A DNA stretch of 5,261 nt from an uncultured Sphingomonadaceae bacterium (GCA_938016505.1 CALLWN010000053.1:1-5261); one strand, 5' to 3'. Shown: positions 1 to 5,261, counted from the first letter of the stretch. The notes: generated by a model not told the origin, from the letters alone. A program made the numbers and translations.

Positions 1-319
1 CCTCGATGACGAGGCGAACGGTCTGCGGATCGAACTGGCCGATGCGAACGGCGCGGACGGGGCCAGCGCCTTCGACCTCGCGCCGGGTCGCACTGGCGCC
101 GGCGATGTCGATGACGAGCCGCTCTGGCGCTGCAAGCTGGAACTGCGTGACCGAACCGGCAGGGGGCTGGCTGAGCGCCAGCCGCACGCGCGCGGCCTCG
201 CCCGCCATCTCGACCCGAAGCGCCCCCGTGACCGCGACAGGCCCGGCGCCGGCCGGCGCAGAGACCATCAGGAAGAGCAGGAGACACAGCCAGGCGATCA
301 TGCCACGGCCCCATGCCAT
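1..319 (-). CDS. Exported AMIN-domain protein, probable N-acetylmuramoyl-L-alanine amidase (5' part only)
   Basis: Only the first 106 codons are in the window; the gene runs off the low-coordinate edge. Residues about 8-25 form a hydrophobic signal sequence ending in a small-residue cleavage region (SAPAGA), so the product is probably exported to the periplasm. Residues about 27-106 look like an AMIN domain, with the typical ERLVIDIAGA strand (66-75) and VRAVRIGQFDPQTVRLVIE (88-106). In proteobacteria this domain usually sits in front of an Amidase_3 zinc domain that cleaves the amide bond between muramic acid and the stem peptide during daughter-cell separation (AmiC type). The catalytic part is not visible, so amidase is an inference; AMIN also occurs in PilQ-type secretins. 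The ATG at 319 is preferred because an AGGA lies 5 nt upstream; a second in-frame ATG at 301 would still leave a signal sequence but has no clear ribosome binding site. It starts 15 nt after the flhB stop and so is probably co-transcribed with flhB. Confidence 0.75.
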   Translation of the reverse strand, partial: MAWGRGMIAWLCLLLFLMVSAPAGAGPVAVTGALRVEMAGEAARVRLALSQPPAGSVTQFQLAAPERLVIDIAGASATRREVEGAGPVRAVRIGQFDPQTVRLVIE

Positions 320-320
320 C

Positions 321-334
321 GGGTTCCTGAACCC
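321..334. repeat. Short perfect inverted repeat in the flhB/AMIN gene gap
   Basis: The minus strand reads GGGTTC-AG-GAACCC, with perfect 6-bp arms filling nearly the whole 15-nt gap. As RNA it could fold as a 5-bp stem (GGGTT/AACCC) with a CAGG loop. No T-run follows, so it does not look like an intrinsic terminator. The Shine-Dalgarno AGGA spans the loop and 3' arm, so a weak effect on translation start is possible. Chance occurrence in GC-rich DNA is also possible. Confidence 0.5.
325..328 (-). promoter_or_regulatory. Ribosome binding site of the AMIN-domain gene
   Basis: AGGA on the minus strand, followed by a 5-nt spacer and the ATG at 319. It decides the upstream start over the second in-frame ATG at 301. 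It lies inside the inverted repeat at 321-334. Confidence 0.55.
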
Positions 335-1474
335 TCAAACAGCGGTTTCGCGGCGGCCGTCGGAATCGTAGCGCACGCCTTCGGGCACCTCGACTTCGGG
401 CGGCTCGGCGAAGGGCTGCTCGTTCATCCGCATGACGAAGGCGAGGATGGTGGCAACCGCGACATAGAGATCGGAGCGGATCACCTGGCCGACCCGGCCA
501 GTGAAGTAGAGCGAGCGGGCGACCTCCGGGTAGGACAGGGTCACGACACCGAGCTCGGCGGCGAGCGCACGGATGGCGAGCGCGACCGGCCCGCGCCCGC
601 GCGCGACGATGACGGGAGCCGCATCCTCGCCCGGACGGTAGCGCAGCGCGACTGCGAAATGGCTCGGGTTCACCAGCACGACCGAGGCTTCGCCCACAGC
701 GCTCCGGTTCGCGGCCTTCAGCAGCTGGTGCTGCATGCGGCGGAGTGCCGCCTTCACCTCGGGCTTGCCCTCGGTCTGCTTCATCTCGTCCTTCAGTTCC
801 TGGCGGGTCATGCGGAGCTTCTGCAGCCACTGGAGGAACTGGACCGGGAGGTCGCCGCCTGCGATCACAAGGAGGCCGGCGGTCAGCACCAGAAAGAGGG
901 TGACACCGCGGTCGAACAGGGCGGGCATGGCCGATTCCAGCGGAACGGCGCCAAGGCTGGCGAGAAGGCCGCGGTCGCGCCAGAGGAAGGCGGCACCCAC
1001 GCCCATCAGCAGCGCGGCCTTGGCGAGCGCCTTCACGAGCTCGATGAGCCCCTGCCTGCCGAAGATGCGCGAAAGGCCCTTCAGCGGGTCGAGCCGCTCC
1101 GGCTTGGGCTGGAGCAACTTGGGCGCGAACACGAGCCCCCCGGTCAGCGCGCGGCCGGCGACGACGGCAACGAGCACCATGATCCCGAGCGCGAGGAGGG
1201 GCAGCGCGATCGCGCCCAGCATGGCGAACAGTGCGCCGACCGGGTTCCAGTCGACGAGATCGCCATGGTCGATCGCGAGCGCCGAGGCGCCGGCATCGCG
1301 GAACCGGGACGCCACACGCTCACCAAAAAGGGACAGCCACAGCGCACCGGCCACCCCGCCCATCGCGGTTCCAAGCTCGCGCGAGGTGAGAAGATCGCCT
1401 TCGCGGCGCGCTTCCTCCTTGCGCCGCTGGGTCGGCGCTTCCGACTTCTGGTCCTTGTCGGGCTGGTCAGCCAA
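335..1474 (-). CDS. flhB: Flagellar type III export switch protein FlhB
   Basis: FlhB is the inner-membrane export-gate protein that switches substrate class from rod/hook to filament after self-cleavage. At 379 residues it has the usual length. Residues 1-35 carry the charged N-terminus (SEAPTQRRKEEARREGDLLTSREL). Hydrophobic membrane segments lie near 39-50, 80-108, 143-165 and 190-210. The conserved linker KLRMTRQELKDEMKQTEGKP spans 219-238, and the cytoplasmic domain runs from about 260 to 350. The autocleavage motif is at 269-272 but reads NPSH, not the usual NPTH; cleavage between Asn and Pro should still be possible. The later family segment normally close to NPPLAR reads SYPEVAR (314-320), and the AKG-type segment reads ARG. 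The start must be TTG at 1474: an in-frame TGA sits two codons upstream, no ATG occurs before residue 38, and TTG gives the family N-terminus. It overlaps the end of fliR by 8 nt, implying translational coupling. The fliL-M-N-O-P-Q-R context argues for a flagellar rather than an injectisome (SctU) protein. Confidence 0.96.
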   Translation of the reverse strand: MADQPDKDQKSEAPTQRRKEEARREGDLLTSRELGTAMGGVAGALWLSLFGERVASRFRDAGASALAIDHGDLVDWNPVGALFAMLGAIALPLLALGIMVLVAVVAGRALTGGLVFAPKLLQPKPERLDPLKGLSRIFGRQGLIELVKALAKAALLMGVGAAFLWRDRGLLASLGAVPLESAMPALFDRGVTLFLVLTAGLLVIAGGDLPVQFLQWLQKLRMTRQELKDEMKQTEGKPEVKAALRRMQHQLLKAANRSAVGEASVVLVNPSHFAVALRYRPGEDAAPVIVARGRGPVALAIRALAAELGVVTLSYPEVARSLYFTGRVGQVIRSDLYVAVATILAFVMRMNEQPFAEPPEVEVPEGVRYDSDGRRETAV

Positions 1475-2255
1475 GGATCAGCCCCCGAAGCGCGAGCTGA
1501 AGCTCGAGGAGCGTCCCGCCGAGTGCCGCCGCCATGCCGGGCAGCGCCAGCGGAAGGCCGACAATGCCGCCGGCGAGCATCAGCGGGAAGCCGACCGCGA
1601 ACAGGTTCAGCTGCGGCGCGGACTTGGCGGCAACCGCGATCACGATGTTGACAAGAAGCAGGGCGCCGCCGAGCGGCAACGCAGCGACAAGGCCGCTCGC
1701 CATCGCAAAGCCGCCCCAGCCGACGATGACCGAAAGCCGCTCGGGCTCGATGAGGGCGGCAGCCGACGGCATGGCCCGGTAGCTTTCGACCAGCACCTCG
1801 ACGACGAGAAGGTGACCGCCCGCCGCCAGGAACAGGCCCCAGGTCAGGAGGATGAACAGCGCGCCCAGAACCGACATCGGCCCGGCTGTCGGGTTCACGA
1901 CCATCGCAAAGCCGAGCCCCATGGACTGGGCGATCCACTCGCCGGCCACCAGCGCGGCAGCGAAGGCGGCGTGAAGGGCAAGCGCGATCGCAAGCCCGAT
2001 CAGGAGTTCGCCGGCCACGGCCAACAGGCCGCCAAGGCTCAGGAGATCGGACGGCGGGGACGGTGGAGCGGGGCCAGCCAGGAGAAAGGCGCCGACCACT
2101 GCGGCAAGCCCGACCCGAACCTGCACCGGGATGCCCTGGCCGCCGAGCGCCGGGAGCAGCGCCAGCGCGCCGCCGGCGCGGAGCGAACACCAGATGAGAT
2201 GGAGCAGGAACGCCTCCGGGCGGGCGACGGCGGCAGCAAGTTCGGCCGACAGCAT
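1467..2255 (-). CDS. fliR: Flagellar export gate protein FliR
   Basis: FliR is an integral membrane protein that completes the FliP5-FliQ4-FliR1 export channel in the inner membrane. The 262 residues match the family length. The protein is almost wholly hydrophobic, with several membrane segments (roughly 10-35, 48-60, 72-105, 127-157, 178-210, 218-245). Family landmarks are AGEWIAQSMGLGFA (104-117) followed by the NP at 121-122, and the conserved APQLNLFAVGFPLML at 213-227. It starts at ATG 2255, 7 nt after the fliQ stop. No good Shine-Dalgarno sequence is seen, so it probably relies on ribosomes finishing fliQ. Its 3' end overlaps flhB by 8 nt. Confidence 0.96.
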   Translation of the reverse strand: MLSAELAAAVARPEAFLLHLIWCSLRAGGALALLPALGGQGIPVQVRVGLAAVVGAFLLAGPAPPSPPSDLLSLGGLLAVAGELLIGLAIALALHAAFAAALVAGEWIAQSMGLGFAMVVNPTAGPMSVLGALFILLTWGLFLAAGGHLLVVEVLVESYRAMPSAAALIEPERLSVIVGWGGFAMASGLVAALPLGGALLLVNIVIAVAAKSAPQLNLFAVGFPLMLAGGIVGLPLALPGMAAALGGTLLELQLALRGLILG

Positions 2256-2262
2256 CGCGGCG

Positions 2263-2535
2263 TCAGCGGGTCAGTGCCGGGATCGCCTCGAACGCCTCGC
2301 GCGTGAAGTCGAGCACGAGCCCGCCGATGATGCCGCCGAACAGGGCGAGCACCAGGAACACGCCGACCAGCTTGGGCACGAAGCTGAGGGTTGCCTCGTT
2401 GATCGAGGTCGCCGCCTGGACAAGGCCGATGACGAGGCCGATGGCGAGCGCGGTCAGAAGCGGGGGAAGCGTTGCGAGCGTGAGGACGACGAGGCCCTGG
2501 CGGGCCATGTCGTAGAGAAGATCTTCCCCCCCCAT
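2263..2535 (-). CDS. fliQ: Flagellar export gate protein FliQ
   Basis: FliQ is a small two-helix membrane protein of the FliP/Q/R export gate. Two hydrophobic hairpin segments (about 14-40 and 52-76) flank the highly conserved LVQAATSINEATLSFVPKL (38-56), and the C-terminus has the usual LDFTRE (75-80). The ATG at 2535 gives 90 residues and an N-terminus (MGGEDLLYDMARQGL) that lines up with the family, e.g. E. coli FliQ at 89 residues. An in-frame TTG at 2553 would add six residues and overlap fliP by 14 nt; I reject it on alignment. The chosen start is 4 nt after the fliP stop (TGA-GGCG-ATG). An 8-G run includes the last base of the start codon and codons 2-4, so a one-base slip would destroy the reading frame at once. 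Confidence 0.94.
   Translation of the reverse strand: MGGEDLLYDMARQGLVVLTLATLPPLLTALAIGLVIGLVQAATSINEATLSFVPKLVGVFLVLALFGGIIGGLVLDFTREAFEAIPALTR
2526..2533. repeat. Eight-base G/C homopolymer over the fliQ start codon
   Basis: There are eight C on the + strand, which read as eight G in the fliQ message: the last base of ATG, two GGG glycine codons, and the first base of GAA. Such tracts are prone to slipped-strand mispairing, and gain or loss of one base would shift fliQ from its second to fourth codon. Contraction or expansion by three would be tolerated. It could also be a sequencing-error hotspot. Confidence 0.85.
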
Positions 2536-2539
2536 CGCC

Positions 2540-3340
2540 TCAGCCGCCAGCAAAGCTCGCGGCGAGCGAACTCATGACGAGGCTCCAGCCATCGACTGCG
2601 ACGAACAGCATCAGCTTGAAGGGCAGCGCGATCATGATGGGCGAGACCATCATCATGCCGAGCGCCATGAGCACGCTCGCCACCACGAGATCGATGACGA
2701 GGAAGGGCAGGAACAGGAGCACGCCGATCTGGAAGGCGGTCTTGAGTTCGGAAGTGGCAAAGGCGGGCATCAGGATCCGCATCGGCACTTCGTCCGGCGT
2801 CGCGAACGGGCCGGAACCCGCCATGTCGGCGAAGAGCTTCAGGTCGGATTCCCGGGTGTTGGCCATCATGAAACCGTGGAGGACATCGCCGGTGCGGGCG
2901 ATTGCGACTTCGGCGGGAATGCTGTCGGACGCCCAGGGCTGGACGGCCTCGGCGTTGATCCGCGACACCGAGGGCTGCATCACGAAGAAGGTCATGAACA
3001 GCGCCAGCCCGACCAGGAGCTGGTTGGGAGGCGCCTGCTGAAGGCCGAGCGCCTGGCGCAGGATCGCGAGCACGATCACGATCCGCAGGAAGGCCGTCAT
3101 CATGAGGACAACCGACGGCAGCACCGTCAGCAGGCTCATGAGGAGAAGCACCTGCAGCGACAGCGAGAGCGCCCCCTTGTCGCCGCCGGCCTCGGCAAGC
3201 GCCTTCAGCCCGCCGAACAGGGTCCCGGCGCCCTCGGGCGTGGCAACCGCCTGGGCGTTGGCGCCTCCGGCAGCGAACAGCGCCACGAAGCCGAGCCCCA
3301 GCAGCGCCAGATGAACGAGGCTGCGGGCTGGCCGGGTCAT
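2540..3340 (-). CDS. fliP: Flagellar export gate protein FliP
   Basis: FliP forms the pentameric core of the export gate in the inner membrane. The 266 residues include a cleavable signal peptide, as is typical of FliP: a basic start (MTRPAR), a hydrophobic core at 8-23, and a likely cut after AGGANA (residue 29). Membrane segments lie near 61-83, 85-98, 107-122 and 203-230. Family signatures are strong: FLRIVIVLAILRQALGLQQAPPNQLLVGLALFMTFFVM across 84-121, NTRESDLKLF (161-170), PAFATSELKTAFQIGVLLFL (192-211) and DLVVASVLMALGMMM (217-231). The MMM at 229-231 matches the methionine gasket described for FliP. ALPFKLMLFVAVDGWSL (238-254) follows. The start at ATG 3340 overlaps the fliO stop as ATGA. 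The protein ends normally, 4 nt before fliQ. Confidence 0.97.
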   Translation of the reverse strand: MTRPARSLVHLALLGLGFVALFAAGGANAQAVATPEGAGTLFGGLKALAEAGGDKGALSLSLQVLLLMSLLTVLPSVVLMMTAFLRIVIVLAILRQALGLQQAPPNQLLVGLALFMTFFVMQPSVSRINAEAVQPWASDSIPAEVAIARTGDVLHGFMMANTRESDLKLFADMAGSGPFATPDEVPMRILMPAFATSELKTAFQIGVLLFLPFLVIDLVVASVLMALGMMMVSPIMIALPFKLMLFVAVDGWSLVMSSLAASFAGG

Positions 3341-3693
3341 GCTGCAACCCCGGCCGCCACCGGGCGAAGCACCGGCTCGGGGCTGGCCGTCGCTTCGGCC
3401 GGGGCGGCTTCTATCGCCAGCAGCGTGACGCCCTGGGGGGAGACTCCGACGAGATAGTCACGCCCGGCGTGGCGCAGGAGCGCGACCCGAACCCCGGGCT
3501 GGAGAACCCGGCTGGCGACGAGATCCAGCCTCGCCTCCTCCGGGGGCAGAATGCCGCCGAGGCCCGCGCGACCCGGGAGGCGGCCGCCCGGCAGGGGCAG
3601 CCAGCCGCGCTGCATCAGGAAGATGGTGCCGACGGCAAGCCCGAGAATGAGCGGGAGGGCCACGAGCAGGCGGAGCAGGAAGTCGGCGATCAT
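3337..3693 (-). CDS. fliO: Flagellar biosynthesis protein FliO
   Basis: FliO is a bitopic membrane protein that helps assemble or stabilise the FliP ring and is not needed in every species. The 118 residues have one N-terminal membrane segment (about 4-26), a short Gly/Pro-rich linker, and a compact basic domain (55-95). That domain carries the family pattern of a Leu/Val strand, LQPGVRVALLRHAGRDYLVG (64-83) and VSPQGVTLL (84-92). The tail from 96 is Ala/Pro-rich and probably disordered. FliO is poorly conserved, so the call rests on this architecture and on its position between fliN and fliP. It starts at ATG 3693 in an ATGA overlap with the fliN stop and ends in an ATGA overlap with fliP. 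Confidence 0.87.
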   Translation of the reverse strand: MIADFLLRLLVALPLILGLAVGTIFLMQRGWLPLPGGRLPGRAGLGGILPPEEARLDLVASRVLQPGVRVALLRHAGRDYLVGVSPQGVTLLAIEAAPAEATASPEPVLRPVAAGVAA

Positions 3694-4286
3694 GCGAGGT
3701 CGCCGGTGTCGAGCAGTTCGGTGAGGCGGACCCCGAACCGGTCGCCGATCGCCACAATCTCGCCGCGGGCGAACGGCTTGCCATTGACGAGCACGTCGAC
3801 GGGCGCGTTGGTCATGCGGTCGAGCGCGACGAGTTCGCCGGGCTCGACGGAGACGAGATCGGCAAGGCTGAGCCGTGTGCGACCGACCTCGACGGAGACG
3901 GTCACCTCGATCTTCGCCAGCGGCACCGGGATGCCGAGCGCGCGCGCTGCAGCCGCCGGGTCGGCATGGCGCTGCGGGCGCCCGGCAGCCGCATCACGCG
4001 GGCCGCCAACGTCGTCGCCGTTGGGCCCCGGAGGCGGGGACGCCGGATCGACCCGTGGCCCGGCGGCAGTGCGCGGCGAGGCCGGGCGGACCCGGCCGCT
4101 GGCGACGTCGTCGGCCGACGGTGGGCCCATGTCGGCGGCTGTCCCTGCAACGGGGAACGGGTCGTGGCCCGCCTCGGCGAGGGGATCCACCTCGGGATCG
4201 AAGGCGATCTCGAGCCCCGGTTTCTTTTTGGCGCGCCGCGGCGCTGCGGCCTCGGGCGCCATCCTGCCTGGCGTCATCTGGTTCAC
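3690..4286 (-). CDS. fliN: Flagellar motor switch protein FliN with long N-terminal extension
   Basis: FliN forms the bottom of the cytoplasmic C-ring and helps dock export substrates. The SpoA domain is at about 117-191: IPVPLAKIEVTVSVEVGRTR (119-138), ALDRMTNAPVDVLVNGKPFA (154-173) and RGEIVAIGDRFGVRLTEL (174-191), all close to the family consensus. In front lies about 115 residues of Pro/Ala/Asp/Gly-rich, probably disordered sequence with a basic patch (RRAKKK, 17-22) and an acidic stretch LEIAFDPEVDPLAEAG (25-40). With 198 residues it exceeds a typical short FliN (about 110-140). The start is uncertain. GTG at 4286 overlaps the fliM stop as GTGA and has GGAG 8 nt upstream, so I chose it. 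ATG 4277 and ATG 4262 are in frame but poorly spaced. The frame stays open upstream to beyond 4600, but there it shadows fliM. Confidence 0.92.
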   Translation of the reverse strand: MNQMTPGRMAPEAAAPRRAKKKPGLEIAFDPEVDPLAEAGHDPFPVAGTAADMGPPSADDVASGRVRPASPRTAAGPRVDPASPPPGPNGDDVGGPRDAAAGRPQRHADPAAAARALGIPVPLAKIEVTVSVEVGRTRLSLADLVSVEPGELVALDRMTNAPVDVLVNGKPFARGEIVAIGDRFGVRLTELLDTGDLA

Positions 4287-5179
4287 TGGCCGGACTCCCC
4301 CGTCGCCTGCCCGTCGTCCGACCGCCTGCCGGGCGTGGAACCGGGCGGGTGCCAGGCCACGCCCTCGACGGTGAGGCCGAGCGTCTCCGGCGGCTCGATC
4401 GGAAGGATGCTGCCGGCCCTGAGGCCGATGACCTCGGCCAGCGGCAGGCGAAGCTCGGCAATCCTGACACCGACGGCGACATCGACTGCGCGGGCGAGGC
4501 GAATGGCACGGTCGCGCCAGTCGGCCGGGACGGGGCGTTCGCTCCTGGACACGGGCGGGACAGACGCAGTCGCGCCCGGCACCGGTTGCGCGGAAGACGG
4601 GGGCGGCGCCGCTGGCGCGGGCTCCGGCGCGGTTGCAAGTGCAAGCACGCCCGGGCGACCGGCGACGAGAAGATCGAACCACAGGTGGGCCACGGAAGGG
4701 TCTGCCGGAACGGCAAGGATCCGCCCGGCCGGCTCGGCTTCGCGGGCAGGCGGCCAGCCCGACGCTCCGAGACCGGCACCGATCGCGCGGCCGATCAGCC
4801 GGCCCGCCGCCACCCAGGTGCCGCTCGTGGGCGGCAGGCGAAGGATGGTCGCACGGTGCGGGCTCGACGATGGCGAGCCTCCGAACATCGCCTCGATCAT
4901 CGCATCGAGGGCATCCTCGTCGAGGAGGATCCTGAGTGCCCGGTCGGCAAGCAGCAACCGCGCGACCTCGATGAGATCGGGAAGGGGTTCGGGCCAGCCC
5001 ATCGCCCGCAGCGAGACCCGGGCGCCGATGAGGCGAGTGAGATCGGGGCCGACTGTTCCGATGAAGGCCGGGACGTCAACGAGACCGGCGGGCAGGACGG
5101 GCGGCGGCGGCGGCGCTGCAGGAGCAGGTGCCTGCGCCGCTTCGGGCCGCCACTCCACGCAGGTGCGCGCCGCTCCCAT
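4283..5179 (-). CDS. fliM: Divergent, reduced flagellar motor switch protein FliM
   Basis: FliM normally links FliG to FliN in the C-ring and binds phosphorylated CheY with an N-terminal EIDALL motif. The SpoA-like C-terminal domain at about 219-279 is recognisable: ADWRDRAIRLARAVDVAVGV (219-238) and RIAELRLPLAEVIGLRAGSI (239-258), then LPIEPPE, matching the WRD and LPIE landmarks of FliM. The middle domain (about 33-183) is weakly similar, with MFGGS at 98-102 where the family has FGGxG. The N-terminus has no EIDALL motif; it is Ala/Pro-rich with PPPPP at 23-27. A Pro/Ala linker at 183-218 separates the domains, and the protein stops soon after VEGVAWHPPG, lacking the last 20-40 residues of a usual FliM of about 330. 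At 298 residues it is short. The ATG at 5179 shares a base with the fliL stop (TGATG); GTG at 5182 is an alternative one codon longer. The position between fliL and fliN supports FliM over a fused SctQ-type protein. Confidence 0.85.
   Translation of the reverse strand: MGAARTCVEWRPEAAQAPAPAAPPPPPVLPAGLVDVPAFIGTVGPDLTRLIGARVSLRAMGWPEPLPDLIEVARLLLADRALRILLDEDALDAMIEAMFGGSPSSSPHRATILRLPPTSGTWVAAGRLIGRAIGAGLGASGWPPAREAEPAGRILAVPADPSVAHLWFDLLVAGRPGVLALATAPEPAPAAPPPSSAQPVPGATASVPPVSRSERPVPADWRDRAIRLARAVDVAVGVRIAELRLPLAEVIGLRAGSILPIEPPETLGLTVEGVAWHPPGSTPGRRSDDGQATGESGQ
4295..4298 (-). promoter_or_regulatory. Putative ribosome binding site of fliN
   Basis: GGAG, within GGGGGAG on the minus strand inside the end of fliM, is followed by an 8-nt spacer and GTG at 4286. 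It is the reason for preferring this GTG over ATG 4277, which has no suitable Shine-Dalgarno sequence at normal distance. Confidence 0.45.
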
Positions 5180-5261
5180 CACTGCACCACGAAGCTCGTG
5201 AGAAAGACATCGTCGATGCCCGCCGCGCCCGATTTGCGCATCAGCACGTCGTTGATCGCCA
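5179..5261 (-). CDS. fliL: Flagellar basal-body protein FliL (3' end only)
   Basis: The last 26 complete codons before the TGA at 5179-5181 read AINDVLMRKS, then GAAGIDDVFLTSFVVQ. The closing pattern of Asp-Val, a hydrophobic pair and T-S-F-V-x-Q at the very end is the signature C-terminus of FliL. FliL is a single-pass inner-membrane protein around the stator units that affects motor torque and stator stability. The N-terminal membrane segment and the rest of the domain lie outside the window. The gene directly precedes fliM, as in other proteobacterial flagellar operons. Confidence 0.88.
   Translation of the reverse strand, partial: AINDVLMRKSGAAGIDDVFLTSFVVQ

Noticed and set aside
321..334. 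An intrinsic terminator after flhB.
   Set aside because: The hairpin is only 5-6 bp and no T-run follows on the minus strand; the next gene starts at once.
1494..1508. A small palindrome CGAGCT-GA-AGCTCG near the end of fliR, considered as a regulatory site.
   Set aside because: It lies inside the codons for the LLELQL segment of FliR, is short, and such arms are expected often in GC-rich Leu/Glu codon runs.
659..1651. A 330-codon + strand frame rich in His, Glu and Gly opposite flhB.
   Set aside because: It mirrors flhB codons, has no motif and no plausible start context.
735..2306. A 523-codon open frame on the + strand opposite flhB, fliR and the end of fliQ.
   Set aside because: It is antisense to three clearly conserved genes, has low-complexity Arg/Ser/Ala/Gly-rich composition and no recognisable domain. 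It is explained by GC-rich codon use on the other strand.
2536..2553. A TTG start at 2553 for fliQ, overlapping fliP by 14 nt.
   Set aside because: It adds six residues not found in the family. The ATG at 2535 aligns with known FliQ N-termini.
335..3693. The possibility that this is a non-flagellar type III secretion (injectisome) cluster.
   Set aside because: The presence of FliL, FliO and separate FliM and FliN, and the QAATSINEATLSFVPK-type FliQ, fit flagellar systems; no injectisome-specific gene is seen.
4287..4682. An upstream continuation of the fliN frame that would make a 330-residue protein.
   Set aside because: The extension lies wholly inside fliM in another frame, is Arg/Pro-rich junk-like sequence, and FliN needs no such length. 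A start at the GTGA overlap is simpler.
3966..5201. A 411-codon open frame on the + strand opposite fliN and fliM.
   Set aside because: It has Arg/Gly/Pro/Ser-rich composition with no family motif, opposite well-supported flagellar genes. It is a shadow frame.

Overview
The window is a gene-dense, strongly GC-rich segment. All real genes lie on the minus strand, so transcription runs from high to low coordinates. In that direction the order is fliL (3' end only), a divergent fliM, fliN, fliO, fliP, fliQ, fliR, flhB, then the start of a gene for an exported AMIN-domain protein, probably a cell-wall amidase. Adjacent genes overlap or nearly touch: GTGA or ATGA overlaps, an 8-nt overlap at fliR/flhB, and gaps of 4, 7 and 15 nt elsewhere. 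This is what a single translationally coupled operon looks like. No stretch above 15 nt is free of genes on the coding strand.

The fliL-M-N-O-P-Q-R-flhB order is the one known from proteobacterial flagellar operons. The very high GC, the Ala/Pro-rich protein composition, the reduced FliM and the AMIN protein behind flhB suggest an alphaproteobacterium, possibly a sphingomonad relative. The assignment to Proteobacteria is fairly safe; anything finer is a guess.

The genes split into three blocks. At 3690-5261 is the basal-body/switch block: FliL supports the stators, and FliM and FliN form the cytoplasmic C-ring. At 335-3693 is the flagellar type III export gate: FliO helps assemble FliP, FliP/FliQ/FliR form the export channel, and FlhB is the autocleaving substrate-specificity switch. 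At 1-319 is the N-terminal part of a secreted protein with a signal peptide and an AMIN domain, apparently the last or next gene of the transcript.

I see no new multigene system. The points that merit checking are the stripped-down FliM (no CheY-binding motif, half a GGxG motif, early C-terminus) beside a FliN with a long disordered N-terminal extension; an 8-G run over the fliQ start codon; an NPSH instead of NPTH cleavage motif in FlhB, with other changed positions in the same domain; an obligatory TTG start for flhB; a five-proline run in FliM; and a small inverted repeat over the ribosome binding site of the AMIN gene.
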